Assembly: GCA_964458125.1 (NCBI GenBank)
Contig: CAYWHE010000173.1
Span: 1 to 9,051, forward strand
Direction of reading: 5' to 3'
Length of the DNA stretch: 9,051 bases
Origin: CAYWHE01 sp964458125
Lineage (GTDB): Bacteria; Bacteroidota; Bacteroidia; AKYH767-A; OLB10
This document shows, piece by piece, positions 1 to 8,500 of this stretch. The position numbers and the translations under genes are program-made. A model generated the notes under the pieces. The model worked only from the letters and a program-made list of their open reading frames with translations. It ran no database searches and was not told the DNA's origin. Positions within the stretch are counted from its first letter, which is position 1. Each line of letters starts with the position of its first letter.

Positions 1-3000
1 TTCCTGTTCCATACGTTTGCGTTTGGAATCAAGATAAGCGGTGTAGTTGCCTTCCAGGTCGGACCTGAAATTTTCCGCGATGTTGTTCGAATAGTTCCGG
101 TTGGCGTTCAGTTCGATTTTCACCCCGTCAATAGGTTCAATGCTGGCCCGTCCGCTGAAATTGTTGAGGTAGGTTTTGGTGAACTGGGAATTAAAAATGG
201 TATCGCCCGTGAGCCAACGGTTACGAGCCGCCTTCACCGGAAAATTATTATCCTGGAAGCCGAAAATAAACGGAGCCCCGGGGGCATTATTTCCCCAGTC
301 GGAGCCCAGGATTTCCGAATACGGGCGGTAGCCGGGCAACATGGTTCCGTTGGTTTCGCTGTAGGTAAAGGAGGCATTCTTGACGCTGAAGATGGCTTTG
401 ACGAAAAACCGCACCACACCGCTGATCTGTCCGGGAGGTTTTTCCTTTTTCTTCTTCTCCAGTTTCTTCTTCGTCTTCGTGGTGTCGTTCAGGGTCTTGA
501 CGGAATCCACCGGGACGATGTTCTTTTTCACCGGAGGTTTTTTCAATGTGGGCGGTTTGGGTCCCAGCGCTTTTTTCAGGAAGGGAACCTTGTTGTACAG
601 ACTGGTAAACGTAAAGGTGGAGTTCAACTGTTTGGTGTTGGAATTCTGGATGGTATTGGCCAGGCCGCTTTGACGGAAGCCACCGGCGGCGGAATCATAG
701 GCCAGTGGGCCGGCCGTCCAGGTATAGTCAAACCCATAACGGGCGCTGGCGCTGATCCAGTCGGTCAGCGGAAGTTTTCCGAGCGGCAGCGCATAGGATA
801 AATTTCCGCCGTGATGGTAATTCAGGTTACGGCCCAGTTTAAAGAAATTAGTACGCACGGAGTCCTTTTCCTCTTTCCGGTCAATACGACCGGGAGGTTC
901 ATCGATACGGGACAGATTGGTGGCGTTGAAATCAAATTTCAGGGATTTGGTAAGATCAAATTTCAGGTCATAGGTCCGGTTCCACTGAAAGCTTTTATTG
1001 AAATTGGTATCCAGGATGGCCGTGTATTCCGAATTGTTCCGCTGCAGGGCTTCCCCGTAAATACGTTCAATATCGGAGCGGAAGTTCAGGCTGGAAGGCA
1101 TGAAATAAAAGTTGATGTCCTTGATCAGCCGGAGGTATTTGGAATTGCCCATCCATTTGGTTTTGGCAAAAGGCGCCACGTTTTTAGGCTGGCTGTTGAA
1201 ATTGTAACCCAGACCGGCCCGGTGGTTCCGCAATACATCATACTGGGTGTTGATGTCGCGTTTATACACTTCGCTGAAGGCATAGGTCAGGTTGATGTTT
1301 TCAATATCATACACATGGGGTTTGGCCGAACCTTTGGTTTTGTTTTTCTTGACGTTGGTAAAATTCACGCTTTTCCGCCTCGTATAATCCTCCGCCCGGT
1401 GCTTGATTTCCTTTTTTTCCGATTTCGTTTCCGCGCTGTTGAGCGATTCCTTAAACAACACATCGGGTTTCAGGGGATCGTACTGCGGCTTGCTGACGGA
1501 TTCCGAATAATCCACGTACATGGGGATGCTGATACCGCTTTTATCGGGCAGGAACTTGCCGATTTCCATGTTGGAGGAAACCACGTACTGGGAAATGTCT
1601 TCCTTGCTCCGCTCATTCAGTTTTTTCTCAATGGCTCCCCATCCATAGGTGCTCCTGGAGCCGGACAAGTTGACGGTGCCCAGGCTGGCCAGCCTTGCGG
1701 TGACCCGGGCGTTTGCCGCCCATCCTCCCCGGTTGTTGAAATCGGTGAGCCGCAGTTCGTTCACCCAGATTTCGGCACATTTGGGCAGTCCGTCATCATT
1801 GGGGTTGGTGATGTTGTCCTTTTTCGGGTTGCGAACGCCGATGAGGATGGTGCGCACGTTGCTCAGGTTCGGGTTACCTGCAACGCTTATCGTATACGAA
1901 TTTGTTTTAACGGCCTGATAAAGCGACAATACGGAAACTCCGCTGTTGTCTCTTTTCAGTTTGGCCGAAACCAGGTCATCCAGGTTAATTTCGATGTTGT
2001 TGGCGTAAGGCCATGTTTTGTCGCAGGTCTTGGTGCCGGCATCGGCCAGATCCGTCGGGGTGATGGACAGTTCGTACTCGTAGAAATTATTGTTGAAATC
2101 GGTGCCGATCCGGATGAATACGGAGAGGTCGCCCTTGTAAATCGGCTGCGTGGGTTGCTGGGCCTCGGCGTGCACATACATCTTCAGTTTCTTGTACTGC
2201 CGGATGTCGAACTGCAGGTTCTTATAACCGGCCCGGGCATCGCCGTCCTCGAGGTTGCATACTTTCAGCGTCAGCGATTGTTCGTTTAATTTTGAAATCG
2301 TATTGGACCCGATGTTCAGTTCCCGGTCGATGTCGCAGGGCAACACATAGGGGAAGGGTTCCTTTTCGGAATTCTCCTCCAGGTTTACCGTTCCGATGTC
2401 GAACTGCACGGCCGGGTCGGTGCCCAGGCTTTCAAAGGGGTGGCGAAGGTCGTAGGGGCATTTGCGCCATTCCCCGCGGAGCAGCTCCAGGCGTGCGAAA
2501 CGCAGCACGATACTGTCGCTGAAACCGCGCATGAACATCCGGATAAACCGGATGGATTTGAAATCCTGGATATCACCGATGTTCTGCACCTGTGCATCGC
2601 GGAGGGGAATTTTCAGCTGGAACCACTTCACCGTCTTCTTGTTTCCGTCGGGCATCTTTTTTTCAACTTCGACTTCGTTCACGATATAATTTTTTCCCAC
2701 TACCATGTTGTTCGGGTCGAGGCGGACACGGTACTGGTAATAATTTTCATTCGTGCTGATGCCGTTGTCCCGGTTGATGTCTTCGTTATCGGGTATGGTT
2801 GTGGAGGCTGCGGTGAACGAACCGCTGGAGGTCGGTGAGTTGCCTTCCATGCCGTTGTACCTTTTATAACGGGTGAGGATTCCCACTTCCGGGTTATCAA
2901 ATTCGGCCGCATCGCGGAAGTAATTGAAATCATCGGAGCTGGGATCGGTCTGTGCCAGCAGGTAGGCATTGGAACTTGCTCCAAACAAGGTGGCGATGGA

Positions 3001-6000
3001 ATCCAGGAATTTTATTTTGAAAAAATCCCGCTCGTTGGCATCGCTGAGCCCGTCCAGGCCCACGTCCTGCTGGGTGCGGGAAGCGGGATCATTGTCAAAG
3101 GCATTCACGATGGTCTGGGAAGTGGGAATCACACCCCATTCGGTTTGGGTGGTGGGTGAATTGACGGTGGAAGTAGGGAGACCGTTTTCAAAACTCTTAT
3201 ACCCGTCGTTCAGCACATCTTCCGAAACGTTACCGAGATCGAAATAGAGATCACCGGCATTGGCCGGGTTGGGATTATCCACATTAAAAGGATCCATCAT
3301 CCACAACTGGATATATTCAATATTGGCGGATTCAAAGTCGGAGGTCTCCAGCCTGCGCATCATGCCGCCCCAGCGCTGCTTGGGAGTCAGCAGCCGGCCA
3401 TCGGCATCGATATTGAAATCATAATTATAGGGGCCCCGTTCGGTCGGATAAAAGGCCAGGTTCAGAATGGAAATGGTGCTGGCGATTCCATTGTTCAGGC
3501 TTTTTTCCGGGAAGATGTCATTCTCAAGGAATTCACTGACGTTGAAATTGGATAAAAACTTATTGTCATTGGCGATACCGGGAGGCGTAATATTATTGTT
3601 CCGGTAGAAAACCGAAGGATCAATGGTATACCAGGCCATTTTGGCGCGGTTATATCCAAAATTCAGTTTTCCGAAATTCGAAGCATCGGCTTCGGGGAAC
3701 AGCGCGGGTTGCTGCTGGGGCGTACTGGCCAGGAACCAGCTGCCGGGGTTTCGCAAATCAATGGTGGACTGGCTGCCTTCGAAGTCATCGATGTAAGACG
3801 TTCCGTTTTTACCTATGGCCCGGGCATTTCCGGGAATAAGCTGGGCGAACTCACCGCTGACGGTGACCTGTGAAGGATCCTTGGTGCTGATCAGCGGCAG
3901 CTTGTCGACCATTTTGGTGAGGAACCTGGATTCGGATTTCCAGTTTCCATCCACACCCCAAACCGTATTGGAAATGGGCTCATCCCCGATGTTCACCTTC
4001 TGGGTGACGGGACGTTCCCCCAGGTGCAGCAGGGTGCCGCCGAGGGTAAAATCCCTGGAAACCTGGTAGTCGAGATGCGTACCCCAAAGGGTCTTGGTTT
4101 GAATATTAAACAGGGAATTACTCTCCAGGGAAATCTGAAGCGGCGTGCCGGAATTCAACAAACCCGCATTGATGATTTTTACCCGGCCCAGGTTATAGTC
4201 AACGGTATAATCCTGGTTTTCCACCAGCACGATTCCGCCGGCGGTCACCTTAACCGATCCCTGGGGTATGTTGATGGCATTGAGGGAAATTTCCGAGCTG
4301 GAGGAACTCTGGTAGGTTCCGCGCATGCTGAACTTGTTTTTTTCGGGTTGCTGCTGGGCGGCTGTTTTGGTGCTGTCGTAAAGGGCGTCAAAGGCATAGA
4401 AATTCGCCAGGTTCTGATCGTTGAACCGGCTTCTCAGGAAGCTTCCGAATGGTTCCCTTACCGGGAAGATAATCCTCCCGTTGGTGGCGTTCACGGTGAT
4501 GCCTTCCACAAAATCGAAAATACCGTCGGGCTGGGGATCGTTATTGGTGTTGGACTTATCGAGGTTAAACACCTTGATGAGGGACTTCCCGTTCAGGGCC
4601 GGTTCCGACTGGGAGACGGGTAAAAAATTGATGGCGTTGCCCGTGGCATCATCGGTATACAACACATCGAGTTTAAATTTATCCCGTTGCACCTGGTAAG
4701 CGTTCAGGGTATACACGTTTTTCATCATCAGATCCCATAAAGGATTCTCGATGACACCGGCGCCGGGCATGGTGAGTTTCAGGGTGACGTTCTGGCTCTT
4801 GAGCAGTTTTACAAACAACGCTTTTGGAGGTTCCACACCCGAGGTGGTGAGGTCTCCAACCCGGAACACCTGCCCGCCAGCGGTGTATTCGTACGCCACG
4901 GCCAGCACCTGGTCGGGGTTCAGGGTGGTGTTAAGGGAGATATAGCCCAGTGTGGGATTGAGGGTATATTCCGTGGCGTTTAATTTCCGGGCTCCTTCCA
5001 GTCTTTCATAATCGCGGCTGCCGGCGAAGAAAAAATCGGTGTTCACCTGCTGGAAGGAATTGGAAGACGCATTGCTGTCGCGGATACCCGCATAGGCGGG
5101 GTTGTTCAGCTCCGTATATAAATTATTGACGCCGTTGTCCGGGTAAATGGACGGATTCAGGATTTGTATCTTGCCGCCCTGGTTGGCGTATTTGAATTCG
5201 CCCATGTCGAGGAAGGCAATCACATTGCGGGTATTTTCGTAGGAATAGTTGGTGTTGGTCACCCAGACCTCGACCTTGCTGATGGATACATTGGAGCGTA
5301 CGATGGGCAGGCTGGACAAGGCGGCATCGTACTGGTCCTTGAAATACTGGGCGAGGAAATAGTGCCTGTTGGCTTCATACTGATCGGCCTGTATATCGAA
5401 AGTGCTGGTTTGCGCACCGCCCGGGGCCACATCGATGGTGGAGGCCTTTCCCTTTTGCTGGGAAAAGATACTGGTGACGGTGAGGTGACCGAACTTCAGG
5501 GCGGCCTTGATCCCGAACAGGCTCTGGCTGCCCTGGATCAGGGTTCCGGTAAGCGGGAGCGTGACGTTACCGGCTTCGATTTTCTGGATGATTTCATCTT
5601 CCGTACCGGTATACTCCAGTTTCATTTTATTTTCAAAATCAAAACTGGCTTCGGTGTTGTAATTGAACCCGAGTTTCAGTTTGGTGCCGATGTTTCCGAT
5701 GACATTCAGCTGAATTTTTTCCTTGAAATCAAAGGTGGTGTTCCGGCGTTGTTTTTCCGGGATAGCCGGGTTATCGTTGCGCTGGATGTTGGCACCAAAG
5801 GTCAGCTCAGCCGAACCCTGGGGCCGGATGTCCACCGTGTTGCCGCCGAAGATCCGGTCAAAGAACTGTCCGCCCACGTATAATTTCGGTATGAGGGGCT
5901 TGCGTTCCACCAGGGCGTCTTCACCGGAGCGTTGTTTCCAGTATTGTTTGGTGGTCTTATTAAACTCCTCATCCACGTATTCCTGGAAGGTCATGTAGGT

Positions 6001-6318
6001 GGGGTTGCGGTAAAACAGGTTTCCCATCCGCTCATTAATCATGTATTCGTGGCTGTTGGGATCGTACTCCACGGTTGATTTGATGTTGGAGGGATCGCTT
6101 CCGTAAAGGGGACTTTCATCAAAGCCGCCGGAATAAGGGTCGGTAAACCGGTCGTTAAACGGGTAATGCAGAACGGGCGGAGTGTCGGTGGGCAGGGGTG
6201 CGGTCACCGTTTCCCTTTCGGCGGGAAAAGCTGGGGGATTGGCGCCCCATACCATACCGAACACCGGCAGGGCAATGGTTGCACCAAGTATATATTGGGT
6301 CAGATTCTTAAGTCGCAA
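1..6318 (-). CDS. sprA: SprA, type IX secretion outer-membrane translocon (C-terminus beyond window)
   Basis: SprA (Sov in Porphyromonas) is the very large outer-membrane beta-barrel through which T9SS substrates leave the periplasm; it is also needed for gliding in gliding species. I translated the whole minus strand in this register and found no stop: 2106 codons, open at the left edge, no frameshift. Family hallmarks in order: YRNPTYMTFQEYVDEEF (residues 103-119), IFGGNTVDIRP (156-166), LWDLMMKNVY (527-536), IEYIQLWMMDPF (1000-1011), CAEIWVNELRLT (1514-1525), SETNGTMLPGY (1987-1997) and NRNYSNNIAENF near the edge. Known SprA proteins are about 2400 residues, so roughly 300 are missing. A Lys/Pro-rich stretch lies at about 1915-1962. 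The start is taken as TTG at 6318, two codons after an in-frame TGA: it gives MRLKNLTQ followed by a hydrophobic run, a good Sec signal peptide. The first in-frame ATG (6255) would remove it. Family assignment is very secure; the start is less so. Confidence 0.97.
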   Translation of the reverse strand, partial: MRLKNLTQYILGATIALPVFGMVWGANPPAFPAERETVTAPLPTDTPPVLHYPFNDRFTDPYSGGFDESPLYGSDPSNIKSTVEYDPNSHEYMINERMGNLFYRNPTYMTFQEYVDEEFNKTTKQYWKQRSGEDALVERKPLIPKLYVGGQFFDRIFGGNTVDIRPQGSAELTFGANIQRNDNPAIPEKQRRNTTFDFKEKIQLNVIGNIGTKLKLGFNYNTEASFDFENKMKLEYTGTEDEIIQKIEAGNVTLPLTGTLIQGSQSLFGIKAALKFGHLTVTSIFSQQKGKASTIDVAPGGAQTSTFDIQADQYEANRHYFLAQYFKDQYDAALSSLPIVRSNVSISKVEVWVTNTNYSYENTRNVIAFLDMGEFKYANQGGKIQILNPSIYPDNGVNNLYTELNNPAYAGIRDSNASSNSFQQVNTDFFFAGSRDYERLEGARKLNATEYTLNPTLGYISLNTTLNPDQVLAVAYEYTAGGQVFRVGDLTTSGVEPPKALFVKLLKSQNVTLKLTMPGAGVIENPLWDLMMKNVYTLNAYQVQRDKFKLDVLYTDDATGNAINFLPVSQSEPALNGKSLIKVFNLDKSNTNNDPQPDGIFDFVEGITVNATNGRIIFPVREPFGSFLRSRFNDQNLANFYAFDALYDSTKTAAQQQPEKNKFSMRGTYQSSSSSEISLNAINIPQGSVKVTAGGIVLVENQDYTVDYNLGRVKIINAGLLNSGTPLQISLESNSLFNIQTKTLWGTHLDYQVSRDFTLGGTLLHLGERPVTQKVNIGDEPISNTVWGVDGNWKSESRFLTKMVDKLPLISTKDPSQVTVSGEFAQLIPGNARAIGKNGTSYIDDFEGSQSTIDLRNPGSWFLASTPQQQPALFPEADASNFGKLNFGYNRAKMAWYTIDPSVFYRNNNITPPGIANDNKFLSNFNVSEFLENDIFPEKSLNNGIASTISILNLAFYPTERGPYNYDFNIDADGRLLTPKQRWGGMMRRLETSDFESANIEYIQLWMMDPFNVDNPNPANAGDLYFDLGNVSEDVLNDGYKSFENGLPTSTVNSPTTQTEWGVIPTSQTIVNAFDNDPASRTQQDVGLDGLSDANERDFFKIKFLDSIATLFGASSNAYLLAQTDPSSDDFNYFRDAAEFDNPEVGILTRYKRYNGMEGNSPTSSGSFTAASTTIPDNEDINRDNGISTNENYYQYRVRLDPNNMVVGKNYIVNEVEVEKKMPDGNKKTVKWFQLKIPLRDAQVQNIGDIQDFKSIRFIRMFMRGFSDSIVLRFARLELLRGEWRKCPYDLRHPFESLGTDPAVQFDIGTVNLEENSEKEPFPYVLPCDIDRELNIGSNTISKLNEQSLTLKVCNLEDGDARAGYKNLQFDIRQYKKLKMYVHAEAQQPTQPIYKGDLSVFIRIGTDFNNNFYEYELSITPTDLADAGTKTCDKTWPYANNIEINLDDLVSAKLKRDNSGVSVLSLYQAVKTNSYTISVAGNPNLSNVRTILIGVRNPKKDNITNPNDDGLPKCAEIWVNELRLTDFNNRGGWAANARVTARLASLGTVNLSGSRSTYGWGAIEKKLNERSKEDISQYVVSSNMEIGKFLPDKSGISIPMYVDYSESVSKPQYDPLKPDVLFKESLNSAETKSEKKEIKHRAEDYTRRKSVNFTNVKKNKTKGSAKPHVYDIENINLTYAFSEVYKRDINTQYDVLRNHRAGLGYNFNSQPKNVAPFAKTKWMGNSKYLRLIKDINFYFMPSSLNFRSDIERIYGEALQRNNSEYTAILDTNFNKSFQWNRTYDLKFDLTKSLKFDFNATNLSRIDEPPGRIDRKEEKDSVRTNFFKLGRNLNYHHGGNLSYALPLGKLPLTDWISASARYGFDYTWTAGPLAYDSAAGGFRQSGLANTIQNSNTKQLNSTFTFTSLYNKVPFLKKALGPKPPTLKKPPVKKNIVPVDSVKTLNDTTKTKKKLEKKKKEKPPGQISGVVRFFVKAIFSVKNASFTYSETNGTMLPGYRPYSEILGSDWGNNAPGAPFIFGFQDNNFPVKAARNRWLTGDTIFNSQFTKTYLNNFSGRASIEPIDGVKIELNANRNYSNNIAENFRSDLEGNYTAYLDSKRKRMEQE

Positions 6319-6414
6319 TGCTCAACAGGTTTCGGATGGTGGTTTTTTTTCGTGGCTAAAATAAAATAAATATTCTTATTGCATACGGGGAGGTCAGGCG
6401 GGTTTTGCACGGCA

Positions 6415-6437
6415 TGTCCGGCAGGCGGTTCCGGACA
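6415..6437 (-). other. Small hairpin in the ruvA-sprA spacer
   Basis: A perfect 7-bp inverted repeat, TGTCCGG and CCGGACA, with a 9-base loop lies 26 bases past the ruvA stop codon in the 144-base gap before sprA. It is not followed by a T-run on the minus strand, so it does not look like a normal intrinsic terminator. It could be an attenuating or mRNA-processing hairpin, or chance in GC-rich sequence. The rest of the gap is AT-rich towards sprA and holds no other feature I can support. Confidence 0.3.
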
Positions 6438-6462
6438 GGGTCGGACACGGAAAAGCCCTGCT

Positions 6463-7047
6463 CTACAGATTGTTCAGGGCTGCTTTGATCAGGGCTTCCA
6501 CGCTCATGTCCGGATGTCCGGTGCGGAGGGCGGTTTCCAGTGATTTTTCCGCTGTGTTTTTTGCAAAACCCAGTGTGACAAGAGCACTTAACGCTTCCTC
6601 CCGCTTTGTATTGCCTGAGGAAGACGGTAAAAAGTCTGTTGTGGTTTCTTTCGAAAGTTTATCCCGCAGGTCAATGATGATGCGCTGTGCCGACTTGGCC
6701 CCGATGCCCTTGACGTTCTGCAATACAGGTGCGTTTCCTGTTACGATGCATTGCTGCAGTTCGGGCGGGGACAGGGAGGACAGGATCATCCGGGCCGTGC
6801 CCGTGCCGACCCCGGAAACGCTGATCAGGTGCCTGAAAAGGCGTTTTTCCGTTTCATCGGCAAAACCGTACAGGGTATGGGAATCTTCCTTCACGGACAG
6901 GTGGGTAAACAGCTTACCTTGCTCGAGGTCCTTGATTTTGGAAAAGGTATTCAGGGAAATATTAACGGTATACCCTATCCCTCCTGTTTCCACAACCACA
7001 TAGGTGGCCGTTTTAACGGTCAGCCTGCCGGTTATATATTCATACAT
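6463..7047 (-). CDS. ruvA: Holliday junction branch migration protein RuvA
   Basis: RuvA binds four-way Holliday junctions as a tetramer and loads the RuvB helicase for branch migration during recombinational repair. The 194-residue product has the full family architecture. The N-terminal OB-fold domain (about 1-62) opens with MYEYITGRL and carries the acidic-pin pair Glu54-Asp55 inside KEDSHTLYGF. Two helix-hairpin-helix motifs follow: SVSGVGTGTA (76-85) and VKGIGAKSA (112-120) leading into QRIIIDLRDKL. A Ser/Thr-rich linker (about 133-148) joins the C-terminal RuvB-contacting domain, with EEALSALVTLGF (150-161). The start is the ATG at 7047. A seven-codon extension to a TTG at 7068 is possible, but it lacks family support and overlaps a likely promoter box. 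The gene ends 144 bases before sprA; ruvA-sprA adjacency is common in Bacteroidota and supports both calls. Confidence 0.97.
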   Translation of the reverse strand: MYEYITGRLTVKTATYVVVETGGIGYTVNISLNTFSKIKDLEQGKLFTHLSVKEDSHTLYGFADETEKRLFRHLISVSGVGTGTARMILSSLSPPELQQCIVTGNAPVLQNVKGIGAKSAQRIIIDLRDKLSKETTTDFLPSSSGNTKREEALSALVTLGFAKNTAEKSLETALRTGHPDMSVEALIKAALNNL

Positions 7048-7065
7048 ACTGGTATTTTTAAAAAG

Positions 7066-7073
7066 CAAATGTA
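7066..7073 (-). promoter_or_regulatory. Possible ruvA promoter -7 box
   Basis: On the minus strand this reads TACATTTG, an exact match to the Bacteroidota -7 consensus TAnnTTTG. It lies 18 bases upstream of the ruvA ATG, which implies a leader of only a dozen bases or so. I see no TTG or TTTG element at the usual distance of about 20 bases upstream (the nearest TTG is 33 bases away), so this is a half-supported promoter. An odd palindrome, CTGATTCAG (7084-7092), sits just upstream and could be an operator or chance. Confidence 0.35.
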
Positions 7074-7112
7074 AAATTAATACCTGATTCAGGATGCGGA
7101 AGGGAACAATAT

Positions 7113-7142
7113 CAAAAATAAAAAAAGGGAAAGCTATTCCTT
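7113..7142 (-). terminator. Weak terminator-like T-tract after the cargo gene
   Basis: Right at the stop codon of the cargo gene the minus strand reads GGAATAGCTTTCC, which can fold into a 4-bp stem, then a C and seven T residues, then another T-rich run. The stem is short and partly inside the coding end, so termination would be leaky at best. It could equally be just the AT-rich spacer before ruvA. Confidence 0.3.
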
Positions 7143-8447
7143 AACAAGGCGGATCATCTCCTGCCGATCACCAGTCCGGACCCGCAGGAGGTAAAAGCCA
7201 GGCAGGAGTCCGTTTCCAAAAACAAGATTTTGTTCCGAAGGATAAACGGTGAATTGTTCCATCAGCCGTCCCGCGGGGTCAAAAATTTCCATCACCGTTT
7301 GTCCGGAAGGTGACTGCAACAGGGACACAGAAAAATCCGCTGACGAGGGGTTGGGAAAAACCTGTACGAGCCGTTCCTTTTCCGGGTCGTACTGCATGGA
7401 ACGGCAATCCGCATTCACGGCAATTTTATCTGATAACCGGTAGCAATCCTGATTATTGGTCACCTCCACTTTATAATTCCCGGAAGACGAGGCTGAATAA
7501 TTCAGGCCTGTGGCGCCCGGAAGCGGAACGCCGTTTTTTCTCCACTGGTACGTATAACCCGAGCCGGATACCGCAGACAGCACCACGGAATCGCCCGGGC
7601 AGAATGCAAGAGGTCCGCTGGCGGTAACCTGGCCGGAGGGCCGGGGATAAACCGTTACGGGCACCACATCGGAGATGCCGGAGCAGCCGTTCATATCGGT
7701 GACGACCACTTTGTAATTACCCGTAGCGGTGGCTTTAAAATAAGAGGATGTGGCAGCCTGCATGACCTGCCCGTTTTTTTTCCACTGGTAGGACATTTGA
7801 GGCGAAACCGGCGTGGTACAGGTCAGATTCAGATTACCCGGGGAGCAGAAGGCCGTCAGTCCCGAATAGCCGATGGTGGCAACGGGCGGGTACAGGGTGC
7901 CGATCATGAAGGAAGTCTGATTAGAGGCCCAACAGCCCGCTGCGTTGGTCATGGTACAGGAGGGATGGGGATAGGCGCCTCCGTTATGAGTAACCTTGAT
8001 CATGGAGGTGGAGAGGCCGTTATCCCAAAGGTACTGGTATGGTCCGTAATTGCCGGCCAGGTCCATGGCATAAAGGGGCGTTTTGGTTCCCTGGCAGGCG
8101 AACCCCTGTCCGTAAATATGGACCACCGGTTTCGGGGTGACCGGTACCTGGGCCTGGTTGACGGCCACGCAGCCGGCCGTATCCGTAACGGTTACCGTAT
8201 ATGCGCCTGCATCGGCCAGGCTGGAACAGGGTATCCAGAGGAAAGGACCAGTGGTGGAATTGTAAACCGGATTGGGACAGTTCCAGGCAAATGTCAGTCC
8301 CGGTGCCGAAGCTCCGGCGATGAGCTGAATGGCCATTCCCTCACAGGTTCCCGAAGGCTGAAAGACGGTCAGGGTTACCGAACAATTCTGGGAAGCAGCG
8401 AACTGAAAGCACATACAGGCAAAACCGGAAACCAGGATTTTTTTCAT
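7134..8447 (-). CDS. Secreted Ig/PKD-repeat protein with T9SS type A sorting domain
   Basis: The 437-residue product is a probable T9SS cargo protein, exported by Sec and then through the SprA channel to the surface or medium. The N-terminus MKKILVSGFACMCF runs to FAASQ, a typical signal peptide with cleavage near residue 19. Four Ig/PKD-like repeats follow (about 21-108, 109-190, 191-270, 271-346). Each has a Cys near its start, a Trp on a central strand (W55, W141, W222, W302) and a second Cys near its end: pairs C35/C93, C118/C172, C201/C255, C283/C335. Repeats 3 and 4 are the most alike (YQWKKNGQ and YQWRKNGV; GNYKVVVTDMNGC and GNYKVEVTNNQDC). The C-terminal part (about 361-437) is a sorting domain: VFPNPSSADF, MEIFDPAGRLMEQF, LPGFYLLRV and a basic end, MIRLVKE. 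No catalytic domain is visible, so the role is probably adhesive, structural or glycan-binding, which I cannot refine. No canonical lipobox surrounds C11 or C13. The ATG at 8447 is preferred because it gives the signal peptide directly. Confidence 0.92.
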   Translation of the reverse strand: MKKILVSGFACMCFQFAASQNCSVTLTVFQPSGTCEGMAIQLIAGASAPGLTFAWNCPNPVYNSTTGPFLWIPCSSLADAGAYTVTVTDTAGCVAVNQAQVPVTPKPVVHIYGQGFACQGTKTPLYAMDLAGNYGPYQYLWDNGLSTSMIKVTHNGGAYPHPSCTMTNAAGCWASNQTSFMIGTLYPPVATIGYSGLTAFCSPGNLNLTCTTPVSPQMSYQWKKNGQVMQAATSSYFKATATGNYKVVVTDMNGCSGISDVVPVTVYPRPSGQVTASGPLAFCPGDSVVLSAVSGSGYTYQWRKNGVPLPGATGLNYSASSSGNYKVEVTNNQDCYRLSDKIAVNADCRSMQYDPEKERLVQVFPNPSSADFSVSLLQSPSGQTVMEIFDPAGRLMEQFTVYPSEQNLVFGNGLLPGFYLLRVRTGDRQEMIRLVKE

Positions 8448-8500
8448 CGTTTTATGATTTTAAATCTACCTTTTAAAACCCAAACCATTTACAGAAGCGG

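Noticed and set aside
811..2289. Plus-strand open frame of 492 codons opposite sprA
   Set aside because: It lies in the same triplet register as sprA, so it stays open only because sprA uses no TTA, CTA or TCA codons over this span, as expected from its GC-rich codon use. The minus strand has strong SprA motifs here, while the plus translation resembles nothing I recognise.
5164..5883. Plus-strand open frame of 239 codons opposite the sprA N-terminal part
   Set aside because: Same register effect: it covers the minus-strand IFGGNTVDIRP region and has no domain of its own.
6356..6363. TATTTTAG on the minus strand as a -7 box for sprA
   Set aside because: One mismatch to consensus, and no TTG or TTTG at the right distance upstream, in an AT-rich stretch where such matches are expected by chance.
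6502..6512. An 11-base word, GCTCATGTCCG, shared by ruvA and the 53-bp insertion (9020-9030)
   Set aside because: It is inside conserved ruvA coding sequence and similarity does not extend; a single 11-base match is weak evidence of a shared element.
8385..8447. Cargo protein as a lipoprotein because of Cys11 and Cys13
   Set aside because: The residues before each Cys do not form a lipobox, and a sorting-domain protein with a normal signal peptide fits better.
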